Shown here one piece after another: positions 35,369 to 46,450 of a stretch of 64,000 nt of DNA. The translations under genes were made by a program, and so were the position numbers. Location: assembly GCA_014058105.1 (NCBI GenBank), contig JACGCM010002112.1:744001-808000 (forward strand), in the 5' to 3' direction. Position 1 is the first letter of the stretch. Every line of letters starts with the position of its first letter. This stretch comes from Kingdonia uniflora. Taxonomy: Eukaryota > Streptophyta > Magnoliopsida > Ranunculales > Circaeasteraceae. Below the pieces are notes generated by a model that was given only the letters and a program-made list of their open reading frames with translations, searched no databases and was not told where the DNA came from.

Positions 35369-36010
35369 GCCAAATTAGCACTTGTCTGGGCTGAGTTTTA
35401 TATTATATGTGCGAAGTATTGAGAAGATTTCTGAGAGGTCTTGGATATGGGTGTTTTTCTGAAGGCTCTTACATAACATGTCGTCGATATAGACTTCGAC
35501 GGACTTGCCAAGCAAAGGTTTGAACATGGTTGTGACAAGGCGTTGGTAGGTGGCTCTAGTATTTTTAAGGCCGAAGGGCATAACATTGAAACAGTAAAGT
35601 CCTTGTTCAGGTATAAATGAAGTTTTAAGTTGATCTTCGGGAAGGAGGGGTGCCTGATTGTAACCCGAAGCCGCGTCCATCATGGATAGGCGCTCGTGTC
35701 CAGCAGTGGCATCGAGGAGTGCTGAGATAGTTGGGAGGGGGAAACTATCCTTCGGTATGTGCTTGTTGAGGTCTGTGAAGTCGATGTATATTCGGATCTT
35801 GCCATTCATCTTAGGAACTGCTACAATGTTTGATATCCAGTCTGCGTACTTCACTTCTCTGATAAAGCTTGCGGTTATGAGCTTGTCTACTTTAAGGTTC
35901 ACGGCTTCTCGATGTCGCGGTGCCAGGTTACACTTCGTTTGTTTTACTGCTGAGGAATATGAGATAAGATTGAGGCGATGGCAGGTCGGGTTAGGGTCGA
36001 CACCAGGCAT
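35369..36010 (-). pseudogene. Tat-1 reverse transcriptase
   Basis: RT blocks in order: VKYADWISNIVAVPKMNGKI, RIYIDFTDLNKHIPKDSFPL, LSMMDAASGYNQAPL, CFNVMPFGLKNTRATYQRLV and VEVYIDDMLCKS. The YIDD active site is intact. The usual YADWLANVV, RMCVDFTDLN and MPFGLKNAGATYQR words are recognisable with a few substitutions. The frame stops at 36011 and again near 35372; otherwise it is open. Confidence 0.93.
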
Positions 36011-36363
36011 CTCTTGAAATGTCTAGGCAAAGATGTCACTGTTTGCTCGAAGGAACTCAGAAAGTTCGAGGCGCTCTAACTCATTGAGGAAGGTTCCGAC
36101 AAGTGTACCCTAACCAGAACTGTCAAGTTTGATATAAACAGTGGGTTTGATAGATGAGGTGGTATCTGTCGAAGTTGAAGGGATAGAAAGATGTTGTGAT
36201 TGCTATGGGCGGCGGACAAGTTTTTGGGTTTGGTCGATCTCTGGGTGCTCGCATGAGCGGGCAAGGCGTTGAGAGCCTTTCAAATTCCAAGTACCCCGTG
36301 ATTACTGAATCGATGGGTCTGATGGTAGGTCGATGGAATAGCTCGCATGGCGTGTAGCCAATC

Positions 36364-36936
36364 TCATCCGAGTATACCGAGGTATTCAAACTTCTTGTCA
36401 ATGACGATGAAGTTGGTTTGAAGGGTAATGGGGCCTGTAGTGACGGTTAGGCTGATACGGCCAACAACGACTTCTGTTGATCTATTGAAACCTTTTAGTT
36501 CAATATTGGCAGCGGTTATGAGGTCTGTTTTCTTCATGGTTTGGATTCTTTGGAGAAAGAGGACATCAGCTGCGCTCCCAGTATCTACGAGTATTGTATG
36601 GAGGACGAGGTTCTCGATCTTAATCATGATGACTAATGGATCGGAATGAGGGAAACGAACGTGTAAAGTGTCATAGTCGATGAAAGAAATACCTTCGAGT
36701 CGAGGGTGGCAGCTTGATTTTGGCAGAAGGGTAGGAAATTTCTCCTGATAGGTGAGCTTGTAACATTTTTCTATGCGCTTTCGTTTGCTCTTGGAATGTC
36801 CACTGTCTATGTTGTTAACTTCGATAAACTTGACTCTATAGATGTGCACCTCGGCTGGGTTAGTAGTAGGGGTGGATAGAGATTTGAGGTAGGGCCCATC
36901 GAGGTAGCTTGAAAGATCAGCAATATGCTGATGCAA
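36364..36936 (-). pseudogene. Tat-1 gag C-terminus and aspartic protease
   Basis: The frame includes a linker after gag, then LEGISFIDYDTLHVRFPHSD, LVIMIKIENLVLHTILVDTG, SAADVLFL and ELKGFNRSTEVVVGRISL. The protease active site DTGSAADVL is intact. The protease would cut the polyprotein. A stop near 36360 and a frameshift separate it from reverse transcriptase; 36011-36363 reads on in another frame (36401-36123: GYTPCELFHRPTIRPIDSVI is a shadow mixture). Confidence 0.85.
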
Positions 36937-38492
36937 ACGTCATGCTCTGAAGATAAGTTTAAGAGAGCACAAAAGGGCGAAGCATTTATTGGTATGGTGA
37001 CAGTTGCACTTATCGTTGGCGCAGTAAGATTCGCCTGGTCTAACTTTGATGGGGAAAGGGATGCGCCAAATGGGGTCTGCCTGTATGTGTGGGAGAAGGG
37101 TGTTGAGGGGGGCAGTGAGTATAGGAAAAGCAGGCCTTGGTCACTTCTTACGAGCTTCGGTACTGTTATCAATGTTAGGGCATTTGCGGCTCTCAGTCTC
37201 CTATGAGATAGGAGCAATCAGGGGTATGGGAGCAGAGTAGGAGTATTGCCGAGGTTTATTAAAGTTTACTGTTTGCGAAGGTTGGCTCTATTTGCGGGAC
37301 TCTTGAAGGCACTCGGGATCGATATAGCCATTGACCTTCAAGAACATCTCTTCGAGTGTTTTTGGTTTGTGGAGGACTAGGTACTCTTTTACTCGACTGT
37401 GGTCGGGCAGGGCATTCGAATAGGCCAAAATTGTATTCGAGCAGTCGAGATTTTCTATTTTCTGGGATTCGTCGAGGAATCTCATGGTGAAGGCTTCGAG
37501 GGTCTCACTGCCAGATTATTTGAAATTGAATAGAGCATCGACTCTGGCCTCTCTGTCTTTGTTGAAGGCAAACTGGGCAATAAAAAGTTATGATAGTTGC
37601 TCGAAGCTTCGTATCGAGCCATTGGGGAGGCTGTGGTGCCATCGAAGCAGGTTGTCAGTAAGGCTCGTTGGGAAAAGACGACATAACAGGTAGTCAGCCA
37701 TAGAGTAGAGGCTTAAGGAATTTTAGAATTCGAGGATGTAGGATTTAAGGTCCGTGTTACGATATTTGCTGAGTTTGGGAACACGAAAGTTGGAGGGAAT
37801 TTTGATAGCCAAAAGTTTGGGCAGATCGGGTTATTGAGGCGGCTCTAGGAGTTTGTGGCTGGGCTCGTGTTAACGCGAATGACGGGTTGTATTTTGTGGT
37901 CAAAGTCCTGTTGTGTAACATATACATGATATGGGGGAGATTGACAAATTCGATGGTTGTGAGGTCGAGTGTGTGGTATAAAATTAGCACTGCGTTCGCC
38001 GAGCTGTTCAAAAGAGTAGGACTGCATCTGGGGTGTCTGGAGGAGCGGAGGGTTGAGTCTGATGAGTCTTCTGTGGGTTGAATCCCGAGGTGAATGGAGC
38101 CAGTTGGGTGAATAATACGGGGAAAACCTTCAATACCGGTGTGAACGGGGTATCTTGAGGTTTGGCAAAGGTCCTAGGCAGGCGCGAACAGATACGCACG
38201 ATGGGTCTTGTACCTGGGACGGGCGAGCAGGTTCCAATGGCTGTAATCTCTCTATCTCTCAGACGGTATTACGCAGTTTATTGATTGCTCTATTCTGTTT
38301 GCTTTTATCATCCAAGCGGCGATTCCACTCAGTTTCCAGTGCCAAGCGGTGGCTTTCACGCTCCTGGTTTAGTTGGTTCTGGTGGTGCTCCTCGGCCTGA
38401 GCGACTTGTTGGGATAATAAGGCTATTTGGGCAGCTACTTCGTCAATGGATTTGCCTACCTGGGTTGAGTTGGAACGGCGTGTAGGTGCCAT
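36937..38492 (-). pseudogene. Tat-1 gag
   Basis: The ATG at 38492 lies 71 bases after the primer site. The N-terminus (MAPTRRSNSTQVGKSIDEVA, then a Gln/Glu-rich helix) is basic and coiled-coil-like. The capsid region lies at about 37690-37288: ALFNFK, stop, GSETLEAFTMRFLDESQKIE and VKEYLVLHKPKTLEEMFLKV. A CNCHHTNKC-like zinc-knuckle remnant lies near 36990-36960. The piece at 37757-38258 is out of frame. Gag would assemble virus-like particles; stops and frameshifts make it defective. Confidence 0.8.
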
Positions 38493-38562
38493 TGAAGATA
38501 ATCAGTTGAGGTGGAAAACAAAATGAGAGGGAAAAAAAGGAAGGAAGATTGGTGGTGTGGGA

Positions 38563-38580
38563 AGCACAGACGGCGCCAAT
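38563..38580 (-). other. Tat-1 primer-binding site
   Basis: The minus strand after the 5' LTR reads ATTGGCGCCGTCTGTGCT. TGGCGCCGTCTGTG is a primer-binding sequence commonly seen in plant Gypsy elements. I do not assign the tRNA with confidence. Confidence 0.75.
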
Positions 38581-39276
38581 TGTAGGGACCTAACTTCGTT
38601 CAGAGCGGAAGTTGGTTCTTACAACGTATAATCAATCTTCAATCAAAGGGGTGCAAGTAATTGGTCTAAAGTAAAGATTAACTACAAATAAATGCTTGCG
38701 TAGAGGCCCGAATGTGACTCTCTACGACCTCTGATGAGGATTTTTAAGATAGATTATATTACTAAAGAGTAATTGTAGGGTTCGAATACAATGAATATTG
38801 AGGGGTCGAAGGTAAAATGCAAGGGGCAGGGGGTGATTTTCCCAACCCCCTCTTGGTATCCCCTCTTCTCTATTTATAGAGATACATGGAGCTGAGTCAA
38901 CAAATGTGGGCCAGGAAATCCCGAAGAGTCATGGGTACCGGTCATGTCGGTACTGTTACTGCAACATTTATTGGTGATGTCTCTGAACGGCGCGGTGGTT
39001 GGATCTATCACTGTAGCTGCACGGGCCAATCAATGTGCCATCTTATCTGGTGAGGTGGTTGCCTGTCTTATCTTGCTTCGATCGTGTGTTAGTAAGGTCG
39101 AAGGATTTCTGTTGTAGTTTGTTAATCCATCCTCGAAGCTTTGTCTGATGTCGAAGCTTCATCTTCAGAGGATCTCTGGGGAATCTATTTTAGAGATTGA
39201 GTGGGCTTCGATACATTCGAGTAGGCTGTGAAGTGGGCTTCGACTGTCTATCGAAGGCTACGAGTAGGCTACTACA
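38581..39276 (-). repeat. Tat-1 5' LTR
   Basis: TGTAGGGACC...CTACTACA, 696 bp, directly repeated with 26074-26787. The primer site adjoins its left edge, so it is the 5' LTR of the minus-strand element. Confidence 0.92.
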
Positions 39277-39359
39277 AGAAGTAACTATGTAAAAAATAGA
39301 AGCCATTAGGAAAATCATGCAGTAAAGATGGCCACAGTCTAGCAAAACATAAAAAGCCT

Positions 39360-39625
39360 TCAATACATACATACCTTATAGTTCTCAAATTCTACAGTCA
39401 TTTTCTCACTATCTGTGACAAAGTAAGGGGAAATATTGCCACGATCAAACTGCATCCCTTCAACGACAAAGAGGCTGTTCTCTGAGCTTTTTCCTTCCTC
39501 GAGAGTTACAACACCCTTCCTACCCACCTTACTCATAGCTTCAGCTATCATTTGTCCCACTTCATCGTTGTTACCAGCACTAACAGCAGCGAGATCTGAC
39601 ATCTGCTAGTTCACTGTCTTCGACC
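39360..39625 (-). pseudogene. CPN60-beta fragment, exon before the Gypsy insertion
   Basis: The minus strand reads [10 protein letters not shown], then with a one-base shift [40 protein letters not shown] and [20 protein letters not shown]. This is the plastid CPN60-beta equatorial-to-intermediate segment and is strongly conserved. A splice donor-like gtatgt follows EFENYK at about 39365. The next exon continues at 26073 across the Gypsy insertion. The preceding CPN60-beta exons lie at 41838-42561 with PP2C between. Confidence 0.93.
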
Positions 39626-40414
39626 TTCAAGAACAATAAATTAAATGTGCAGGTAAAGCATTTCTATAAATTGGATAAACTTGTGACTCAAGAATTGAAA
39701 TAATAGGTTTGTGGAAGACTATATTACCTCTTTTGACATTAACTTGAGCTCAGTAACCAAAGCTTTGGTTGTCAATCATGATATAACTTACTTAAAAGTA
39801 TAGTGTTTCCATGCTAATTGCTTGTTAACATTTCTTAGAAAAAACATGTATATGGTCACAGTAGCTCGTGTGAGTCATGATCAAAGCTCACCTGGAATCC
39901 ACTATGCTCTTCAAAAGACAAGATAGAGTCAACTGCCCCTTGCAAGGGCGAGGTGCTGCTTTGTGAGTTTTTGACTACACCTTTTAAAAGGAGTCATGCT
40001 TCACTGTAGCTCTTGTTACTTTCAATATACATATATAGCTTTATATTTTGTAGGTACAAGTTTCCTTCTTTACATTTCTAATTTCATAATTTCTGTCTCC
40101 GTATTCTTATATCTTTTGTTCTCATCGAAGTCTCTTAGTACAGCTTTTTTCAGTGGATTAACTCCTATGAACTCTCTCAAGATATTCTCTAGAAATATAA
40201 AGTTTAGATAAGAGCTTTTGTTTGTTGATTATAATTGATAGGATAGTGAGTTTCTTTTCCCTCACTTTTCTCACAAATGAAACACAACAAAATTGGTTAT
40301 TCAGAAATTTGGTTTCATTTTCCTTTGTTTCCCATACATGAAATACATCATTACTTAAATATAGAAGTTTAGAAAATATGGCACGACTAAATGTACCAAC
40401 CTGTCTACAAGCAT
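39626..40414. other. Spacer with one exon-like piece, otherwise no gene
   Basis: Minus-strand 39960-39890 reads SSTSPLQGAVDSILSFEEHS, an exon-like stretch that I cannot assign. The rest is AT-rich. It lies between the PP2C 3' end and the next CPN60-beta exon and may be PP2C 3' flank. Confidence 0.35.
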
Positions 40415-41762
40415 GGCCAAGCCTTCTTCAAATAGTTCTTCCACAATACTAACAGCGGATAGCTTCTTTGAAAGTTTACTTACAGAATCATGAGATCTTT
40501 TTCTGAAGATAAGTGATCTTAGCTTTCTTTGCTTCTTTGGAGGGGGTGAAGGTGGTAATGAATTATCGGGAGAAATTATATCAACAGCAATGCAAGTTGT
40601 GTCATCCTTCAGTCCTCTACTCCTTAGTGCTTCCTATTCATTAATGAAAAAAAGTGTGTCACTATGATGATATAGGCATCCTAAAATATCAGAAGGGCCT
40701 TTCTAGTATGTAAATGACTACAACTCTACTTCATGGAGAAAAGAGTGTATTGACAGGTTTCAAGCACCTTAACCACTTGTTTAGAAGCAAGCTCTGCGGG
40801 CGAGCTGCCCACGACAAGATTTTGCAGCCATTTTAGAGGAAATTGCATCCCAAATGCCATCAGATGCGATTATAAGCCTCTCCCTTGCATTTGATAGTTG
40901 GTTTGTTGACAGAAAAATATTCCAAATTAGGACTCTTAACTGAACAGTTTATAAGTAGGATATTAAATGGACATATCAAGAATGTGCTTTATGGAAAAAA
41001 GAAGTGGAGATGAAAAAGTTAACTGTACAGTACCTTCACTTGTTTAACATATGGTACATGAACTATGAATTCCCCGATATCCATGTCGCCAATTGGCCTT
41101 GAAAGGCACAAAACTCCAGGCCAACAACGAAGAGGACCAATCTGAATAAAAAATTATAGACCTAATTAGCACAGTTTAATACAAACAAGAGATAAACCCC
41201 TGCAATTTTAATATAACACGGAGATAGTTTCTAGATATTTCGAGTCTTCGACAACTCAAAAGCATATATCACACCTCAACACCACGGACGATGCTGAGCC
41301 TCCCAACTTCGCCGCCACTTGCTGTCACTCTTTCTCTCTTAAGGTTGTAAAAGGCAAGCATGTTAGAGCAAATCCAGAACGAAAGTAACAAACAAAAAAG
41401 AGGCTTCGAAGATATACGCACTCCTCAACAGTTTCTTCCAGCCTATGATCAGCGATCAAGATGGAAAGACCGCCACCCCGAGAATCCAAAATACAACGTG
41501 AGTCTCCAACTGAAACAACGGTGACAGTCCACCCATCAATTATTATAAATGTAACAGTGGTTCCAGATGTTTCCCCTGGAAAAAAATTATCATGCAAAGT
41601 TAACTCAGTTTGCTTCAATTCTTAACTTCATGAAAATAAAACTAAAGAAGAAAAACCTCTCTACCTCTACTTTGAAATTCCTTGTCTGTCTTTACAAATC
41701 CGGCAACTAATTCCCGAGGTAAAGCCGGAAGCCAATCTTCCCTCCCAAGCCCACGTGCCTAT
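40415..41762 (-). pseudogene. PP2C-type protein phosphatase fragment with introns
   Basis: PP2C enzymes remove phosphate from Ser/Thr and need metal ions held by aspartates. Minus-strand exons: 41762-41650 ARGLGREDWLPALPRELVAG and FVKTDKEFQS. 41585-41425 GETSGTTVTFIIIDGWTVTV, VSVGDSRCILDSRGG and DHRLEETVEE. 41340-41275 ERVTASGGEVGRLSIVRGVE. 41140-41030 IGPLRCWPGVLCLSRPIGDM and DIGEFIV. 40900-40780 RLIIASDGIWDAISSKMAAK, with a frame change after KSCRG. 40640-40415 EALRSRGLKDDTTCIAVDII, then a basic proline-rich tail (PPPKKQRKLRSLIFRKRSHD). The first exons with the DGH metal site are missing, so it is a 5'-truncated capture. It sits where CPN60-beta exon 4 would be expected. Confidence 0.92.
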
Positions 41763-41837
41763 AAGAAACACCTCTTTAGTGACACATTATGTAAAGGAGA
41801 AATTATCTTATTCATAAAAAAAATCATGTACACGAAC

Positions 41838-42561
41838 CTTAACATCTTCTGCAATCAGCCCCTGATCAAGAATAATGGAAGTTGTTGTCCCATCACCAAC
41901 TAAGTCATTGGTATTTGCAGCTGCTTGTCTTACCAACTTTGCACCAATGTTTTCCACTGGATCTTCCAACTCAACCTGCAAAAATAATTATGTTTCGAAG
42001 GCATCCATTAAGATTCCAAAAAATCTTACAATTAGCACGAGGAAGCAAAAAGACATACTTGCTAACATCTTATGAATAGAAAAGAAAATATACCTCCTTG
42101 GCCACAATAACACCATCATTTACAATTTAGGGGGAGTCATACTTGCTCTCTAATACCACAATCCTACCCTTTGGTCCAAGTATAACTCCTACTAAATCTG
42201 TAAGCTTGTTAACGCCAATCTGAAACAAGACAATAATTAAATCATCAATGAAGCACATAATGCAAGTCATCTCACGAGTCATGATTAAAACAAGATGAAC
42301 ATCAAAATGATTCACACACTTACTTGAAACTTCTTAGTAGCTGATCCATCTTTGTTTAAGTGCAACTCCTTCGCTGCCCTAACTTTTAATGAACATCTTC
42401 TTTGTGAGGCTGCATTTTATCTCCTTCCCGTGTATGAAATTGAAGATATTGAACCAAAAGATGACAAAGAAGTAATTACGACCTTCTTGTCTATGATAAT
42501 GCTGTTAGGAGGAGCAACAGAACCAACAGAAGAAATAGTGGTCAAAGCTGACGCCATTTAA
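41838..42561 (-). pseudogene. CPN60-beta fragment, exons 1-3 with transit peptide
   Basis: From ATG 42561: MASALTTISSVGSVAPPNSI, a Ser/Thr-rich plastid transit peptide, a stop in the middle (near 42410), then [20 protein letters not shown]. Exon 2 (about 42218-42100) reads [20 protein letters not shown] and VLESKYDSP, a stop replacing Arg/Ile of the family's PRIVNDG block, then NDGVIVAKE. Exon 3 (41978-41838) reads [40 protein letters not shown] and IAEDVK; the GDGTTT nucleotide-binding motif is intact. Introns are retained. The gene is broken by stops and by the later insertions, but the order of exons matches the plastid chaperonin-60 beta gene. Confidence 0.93.
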
Positions 42562-43559
42562 GAGCCTGGAGATCATCAGTACAATTTAATTTTCAACATT
42601 CAAACCATCATAAACGCCAAATAGACAAACAAGTAGTTACATCCAAGAAAAACTTTAGACAAATGAAAGCAAAAGTAAGTACTTCTATGATTATAATTAA
42701 ACCCATGTTGCAGCAAAATGACATAGTAATCATTGGTGGAAGATACTAACTGATCCAAATATCCTAACACTCAAAAAATTGAAAGAGCCTCAACTCTACT
42801 ATATGGTCATTTGTCGAACAAACATAACGAGTTATTATCCTTGTAATTAATCTTAATATCCGATATTTTTTTTCGTTTCTTATCTGTTAGTGAGTTATAG
42901 TCTACTCCCAATCTTTCATCTCAAAGAAACACCCCAAAAGAATATTCGATTTCTTCTCCTTAGAGACCCCCCAAACAATATAAGCAGATAACTCCATTCA
43001 CTCTCAACATCCCCAATAACCATGTCAAGTAGTTAATTTATCCCAAATAATATATTACCTGGCTATCTCTTCACGAAGAGAATTTCACTATAGCAGCTCA
43101 CTTGCTCAAATTAGATATTTATACTAAAAACTACAACTTAGAACATCCAAAAATCACAAACTCAGATTACCCAAACCATCTAAGACACAAATTACTAATA
43201 TTTATAACTTCAGTTACTCAATTACAAGAACCCATGCTAGTAAACATAAACCCCACTTATCTACCCAATAATAAACTACTAAAGAAAAACAAAACACATA
43301 ATTTATCACTAAGTTACGTTGAATTCAGACTCCTCAAAATTCCAAATCCAATGCTAAATTGAAAAAAAAAGATGAAATTTTTTAATGTTTTTCAAAAATA
43401 TAAACTAACCCAGCATCCAATTTACTATATTAGTGATTGCCCAAACTAAAGTAAGTACAACCAAAATCAACCATAACTTTTGATCCTTGGTGAAGCTTAT
43501 TGATACCAGTAATATGTTTTATGAGGAGCCACTGAGGTACTATAAAGAACACTGTGTTT
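42562..43559. other. Probable captured CPN60-beta 5' flank, no gene
   Basis: Upstream of the CPN60-beta ATG on the minus strand. The plus-strand ORF at 43102-43362 is AT-rich and lacks features. Some promoter may have been captured with the gene, but no clear TATA box can be singled out. Confidence 0.4.
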
Positions 43560-43681
43560 ATCTCAAATTGTAAACTGGGATCCTGAGGAATATATTTATT
43601 GTTATAACCTAAACCTTCAATTTTCCTCAACTTGTGGAGGGTAGTGTGATTAACAGCCGAGATTAATTTTCATGGCATGGT
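43560..43681 (-). repeat. Second copy of a Helitron C-type 5' subterminal sequence
   Basis: Minus-strand 43681-43560 (ACCATGCCATGAAAATTAAT, CTCGGCTGTTAATC..., GAGGAAAATT...GGTTTAGGTTATAAC) matches the 5' subterminal region of Helitron C (46746-46620) with scattered differences. The extreme TCTATAATAC terminus is missing and is replaced by unrelated sequence. It looks like the internalised 5' end of an older, smaller Helitron. Confidence 0.75.
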
Positions 43682-44051
43682 TGACTCCGGAGGTCAGAGG
43701 AGCTACGGCTAGAAGCAAAGCCAATACCATTTCAAAAGAGTGTTTGCTTGCAAACCTAGACGGGATAATTTAATGCACGAGTTCTCATAATTCTATTCAG
43801 ATCACTACTCATGTAAAAAGAATAGGGTGCATATCAATGATATCATCAATGGTAGAAACAAAGTCGACAAAATGTAGTATTGCAAGGAGTTTTCAACGTT
43901 TTAGAATAGAATCAGCATCACCAAGTGATCCCAACAAATATGGTATTATTAAAGCAGCGAAAGGAAGTTAAAAATAAACATGTTCAAACAAACAACATTC
44001 AAGTACTAATACTTGAACATCCATTCCATACCACCAAAATCATGAAAGCGG

Positions 44052-44237
44052 TTAGGTAGATGCAGTCTTCCTTTGCTGGAAAATGATGACATAAACAGGA
44101 ACAACCACTCTAATGCTGAAGCAAGTAAACACAAAAAATGGCATCTTCACACGCAGATATTTCATCCTGTCCAAGTTATACATATGTTTTGCATACAAGT
44201 AGTATGGCTTATCAGCATGGGAACCATGTCCCCCCAT
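44052..44237 (-). CDS. Uninterrupted 61-residue ORF, possible small mitochondrial membrane protein
   Basis: The ORF runs from ATG 44237 to TAA 44052: a His-rich start (MGGHGSHADKPYYLYAKHMY), a basic stretch (NLDRMKYLRVKM), one hydrophobic segment (PFFVFTCFSIRVVVPVYVII) and a short tail FQQRKTAST. Short basic region, single helix and FQ(R/K)K end recall small respiratory-chain subunits such as cytochrome c oxidase VIIc-like proteins, but I cannot name it firmly. A charged Arg sits inside the membrane segment, which suggests drift. It lies in Helitron C in the cargo orientation and may be a complete captured exon. Confidence 0.45.
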   Translation of the reverse strand: MGGHGSHADKPYYLYAKHMYNLDRMKYLRVKMPFFVFTCFSIRVVVPVYVIIFQQRKTAST

Positions 44238-45713
44238 CTTTTTAACACCAGTTGCATGAATTCCTCAAGTACCTGTCACATACTAATAGTATCTACTAAC
44301 ATTAATAAACTATGATTCCCTCAATCGCTGAATAATCATCAAACTGGCAACCAATCAATTAGTAAACAATAATCTTATACCTATCAGGTTTATGTGTGTC
44401 TGACGGTTAGCTCTAACATATAAAATACTTTTATGTTTAGATTAAAAATGAGATTATGGCTCCGCTTAGTACGCCTAGAATAATTCCACAAATCAACCAT
44501 TTCAGTTTTCTACGCGTTCTAAATCTTGGAAATAAAACTGAAATACTTGATTTTAGGAGCTTTTTCAGCTAGGTAACTCAGTAGGTTTACCAATTAATCT
44601 TGTAACGGCTTCAACTAAGATCCATAAAAAAATTTCACCGTAAGTCAACAAAGGGGTAAAATACCGTTTGATCATAAATAAGTGTTAAGTAGCATAACAG
44701 ACTTATAATATGAGTTGTACTCGTAGAATCAACAGTGCTAGAATATCTTGGACATAAGAAAAGGTTAGTCGTGAATCTAATGCAAAAAAAGTTGTTACTC
44801 GCATCATTTTTCAAACTTGCCTTATCCTTATCCTATTTTTATTAAGATCAGCGATGAGGTTATATTTGATCAATTGCTATTGATGAACCTCAAGGACGGG
44901 TTATGTCACATATCTTCCATCGCCTAGACATGAAATCTTTAAAGATACTTTTGAGATCCCTATCCTTTGCTCTGAGAGAAGAGTATTTCCATAATCTCCA
45001 ATATGGATACTTAAAGGTACTGACATCCCTCAAGAATGATTTATGTCACATATCTCCCACCATCAGACATAAAATCCTTAGAAAAAAAAATACATCTATT
45101 ATCCCATATACTTTGCTTCAAGAGGAGGAGATTCCCTTAATCTCCAAGATGATAATTGCAATCCCAGAAAAGAAGATAATATTGCAATATTTTGTATTGA
45201 ATGAATCCTTTTTTTCTTAACTAACATAGTATTGACGACAACCTTCTAATAGACTAGCTGTTAAAAACTTCTGTCACTATTTTAGATACTATCAAAGTAA
45301 CATGTTATCGGATGCAATACTCCAAGCCTTAATAATAACCATACAAAGTGGATGAACAAGGTCCAGTAATTCTCATTCGCGTCAGTGACACCTTCAATAG
45401 AAAAAAATGCTATCTGGTTAGTTTCGTTGGGTGAGAAATGTCCCCACTCTTAAATAGTCTGTATAGATTTCTCATTGGCCCTAATTGTTGAAGAATAAAT
45501 CATCCTAATCTTTTTTAGATGATTACTAATTGAGTGAATCTATAATAATATCCCAAAAATCATTTCTTATATTGAATACATGGCCTACCTGCACTCTAGA
45601 TCACTGTACTACTTTTGTAGATCTTAGACATAGTCTCCTAATCTTCTAGCAATCACATGATGACCTATGTTAAGTTCCTACAAGTAATCAATGATAAGTC
45701 TTCTGTAATAAGC
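44238..45713. other. Helitron C internal region without recognised gene
   Basis: AT-rich. The 105-residue plus-strand ORF at 44903-45220 includes a 140-base direct duplication (ttatgtcacatatct at about 44901 and 45041). It shows no known domain and lies against the cargo orientation, so I do not call it a gene. Confidence 0.4.
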
Positions 45714-46450
45714 CTACTCTCGAAATAGTATGAGACTAATACTAAATGTTATCTTCAAACTTTCCATGTTAGAATATACATGTTTCAGCTTAGTGTTGGA
45801 TCTGTATGCTAGGAATTTGGTTATGAAATAATAACTTGTTAGCATGAATGTAATGATGAAACTGATGAGGCAAACAAGAACACTCAAAGCTTTCAACTTC
45901 GATTTGAAATACCACCTACCAAGAGAATGACCATAGGGCATCAAAGATGGAAATAATTTCCTTCTGCATGAAAGATAGCCAACAAAATAGAGACCTTGGG
46001 CATGAAAGCAGAAAGAGATTGTCACCAACAGATTGATTAATTGGATTTTTGATGACCCTCGACATCAATCGATGCCCTAAGCAACATACTCATAACGACA
46101 AATTAAGCCATGAACAACTGCCAAGTCTAACAGAGATTATAGGAACATAGTAATAGAAAATTTTAGAGAGATAAACTCAAATTGATGAAGTTAAGAACCC
46201 TAATTTGAGTACCTGTGATTGAGTTCGTCGAAGTAGCGATCAGTGCAAAGATCCGCCTAAAACCAATGTGCTATAACCCACAAATCAGGTCTTAAACCCC
46301 CAAATCATAGCAAATCAAGCACATAAATCAAACGCTCTAATTATGAAATTGAGAATCGCAGCCGAATTGTTGAGAAATTGAAGATGAAGATTGAAATTTT
46401 GGTGATCGAAGACCTAAATAGAGATCTTTGCCTTACAATTTAGCGTTTAA
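45714..46450 (-). pseudogene. Unidentified captured gene 5' part: UTR, intron and first coding exon
   Basis: Minus-strand 46440-46210 looks like a plant 5'UTR ending at CAG/GTACTC, a splice donor. After an intron-like segment, the frame from ATG 46028 reads MVTISFCFHAQGLYFVGYLS, RWYFKSKLKALSVLVCLISF and IITFMLTSYYFITKFLAYRS. This is a basic stretch followed by one long hydrophobic helix, as in type II membrane proteins with a Golgi or ER anchor. I cannot name the family. No further exons follow. Confidence 0.45.

Larger units (their letters stand above)
26074..39276 (-). mobile_element. Tat-lineage Ty3/Gypsy retrotransposon (Tat-1), complete but decayed
   Basis: Two direct LTRs (26074-26787 and 38581-39276) start TGTAGGGACC and end CTACTACA. 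Flanking five-base duplications are nearly equal (AGATG at 26069-26073, AGAAG at 39277-39281). On the minus strand the order is 5' LTR, primer site, gag, protease, reverse transcriptase, RNase H, archaeal-type RNase H, integrase, tandem repeats, a plus-strand (antisense) gene region, polypurine tract and 3' LTR. The archaeal-type RNase H and the antisense ORF region place it in the Tat/Grande-like group. It inserted in a CPN60-beta intron or exon edge inside Helitron C. LTRs differ by scattered substitutions and a 20-base indel (present near 26410, absent near 38907), so the insertion is not recent. Confidence 0.92.

Noticed and set aside
34881..36017. Plus-strand ORFs opposite Tat-1 reverse transcriptase, and other ORFs at 36428-38485
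   Set aside because: They lie exactly opposite conserved pol and gag domains and show no domain of their own, unlike the antisense ORF at 29465-31621, which lies outside pol.
44903..45220. 105-residue plus-strand ORF in Helitron C
   Set aside because: It contains a direct duplication, lacks any recognisable domain and runs against the orientation of all other cargo.
45000..45220. Possible Copia integrase/RT remnant on the minus strand
   Set aside because: A few residues look similar to Copia spacer regions, but no catalytic motif can be found.
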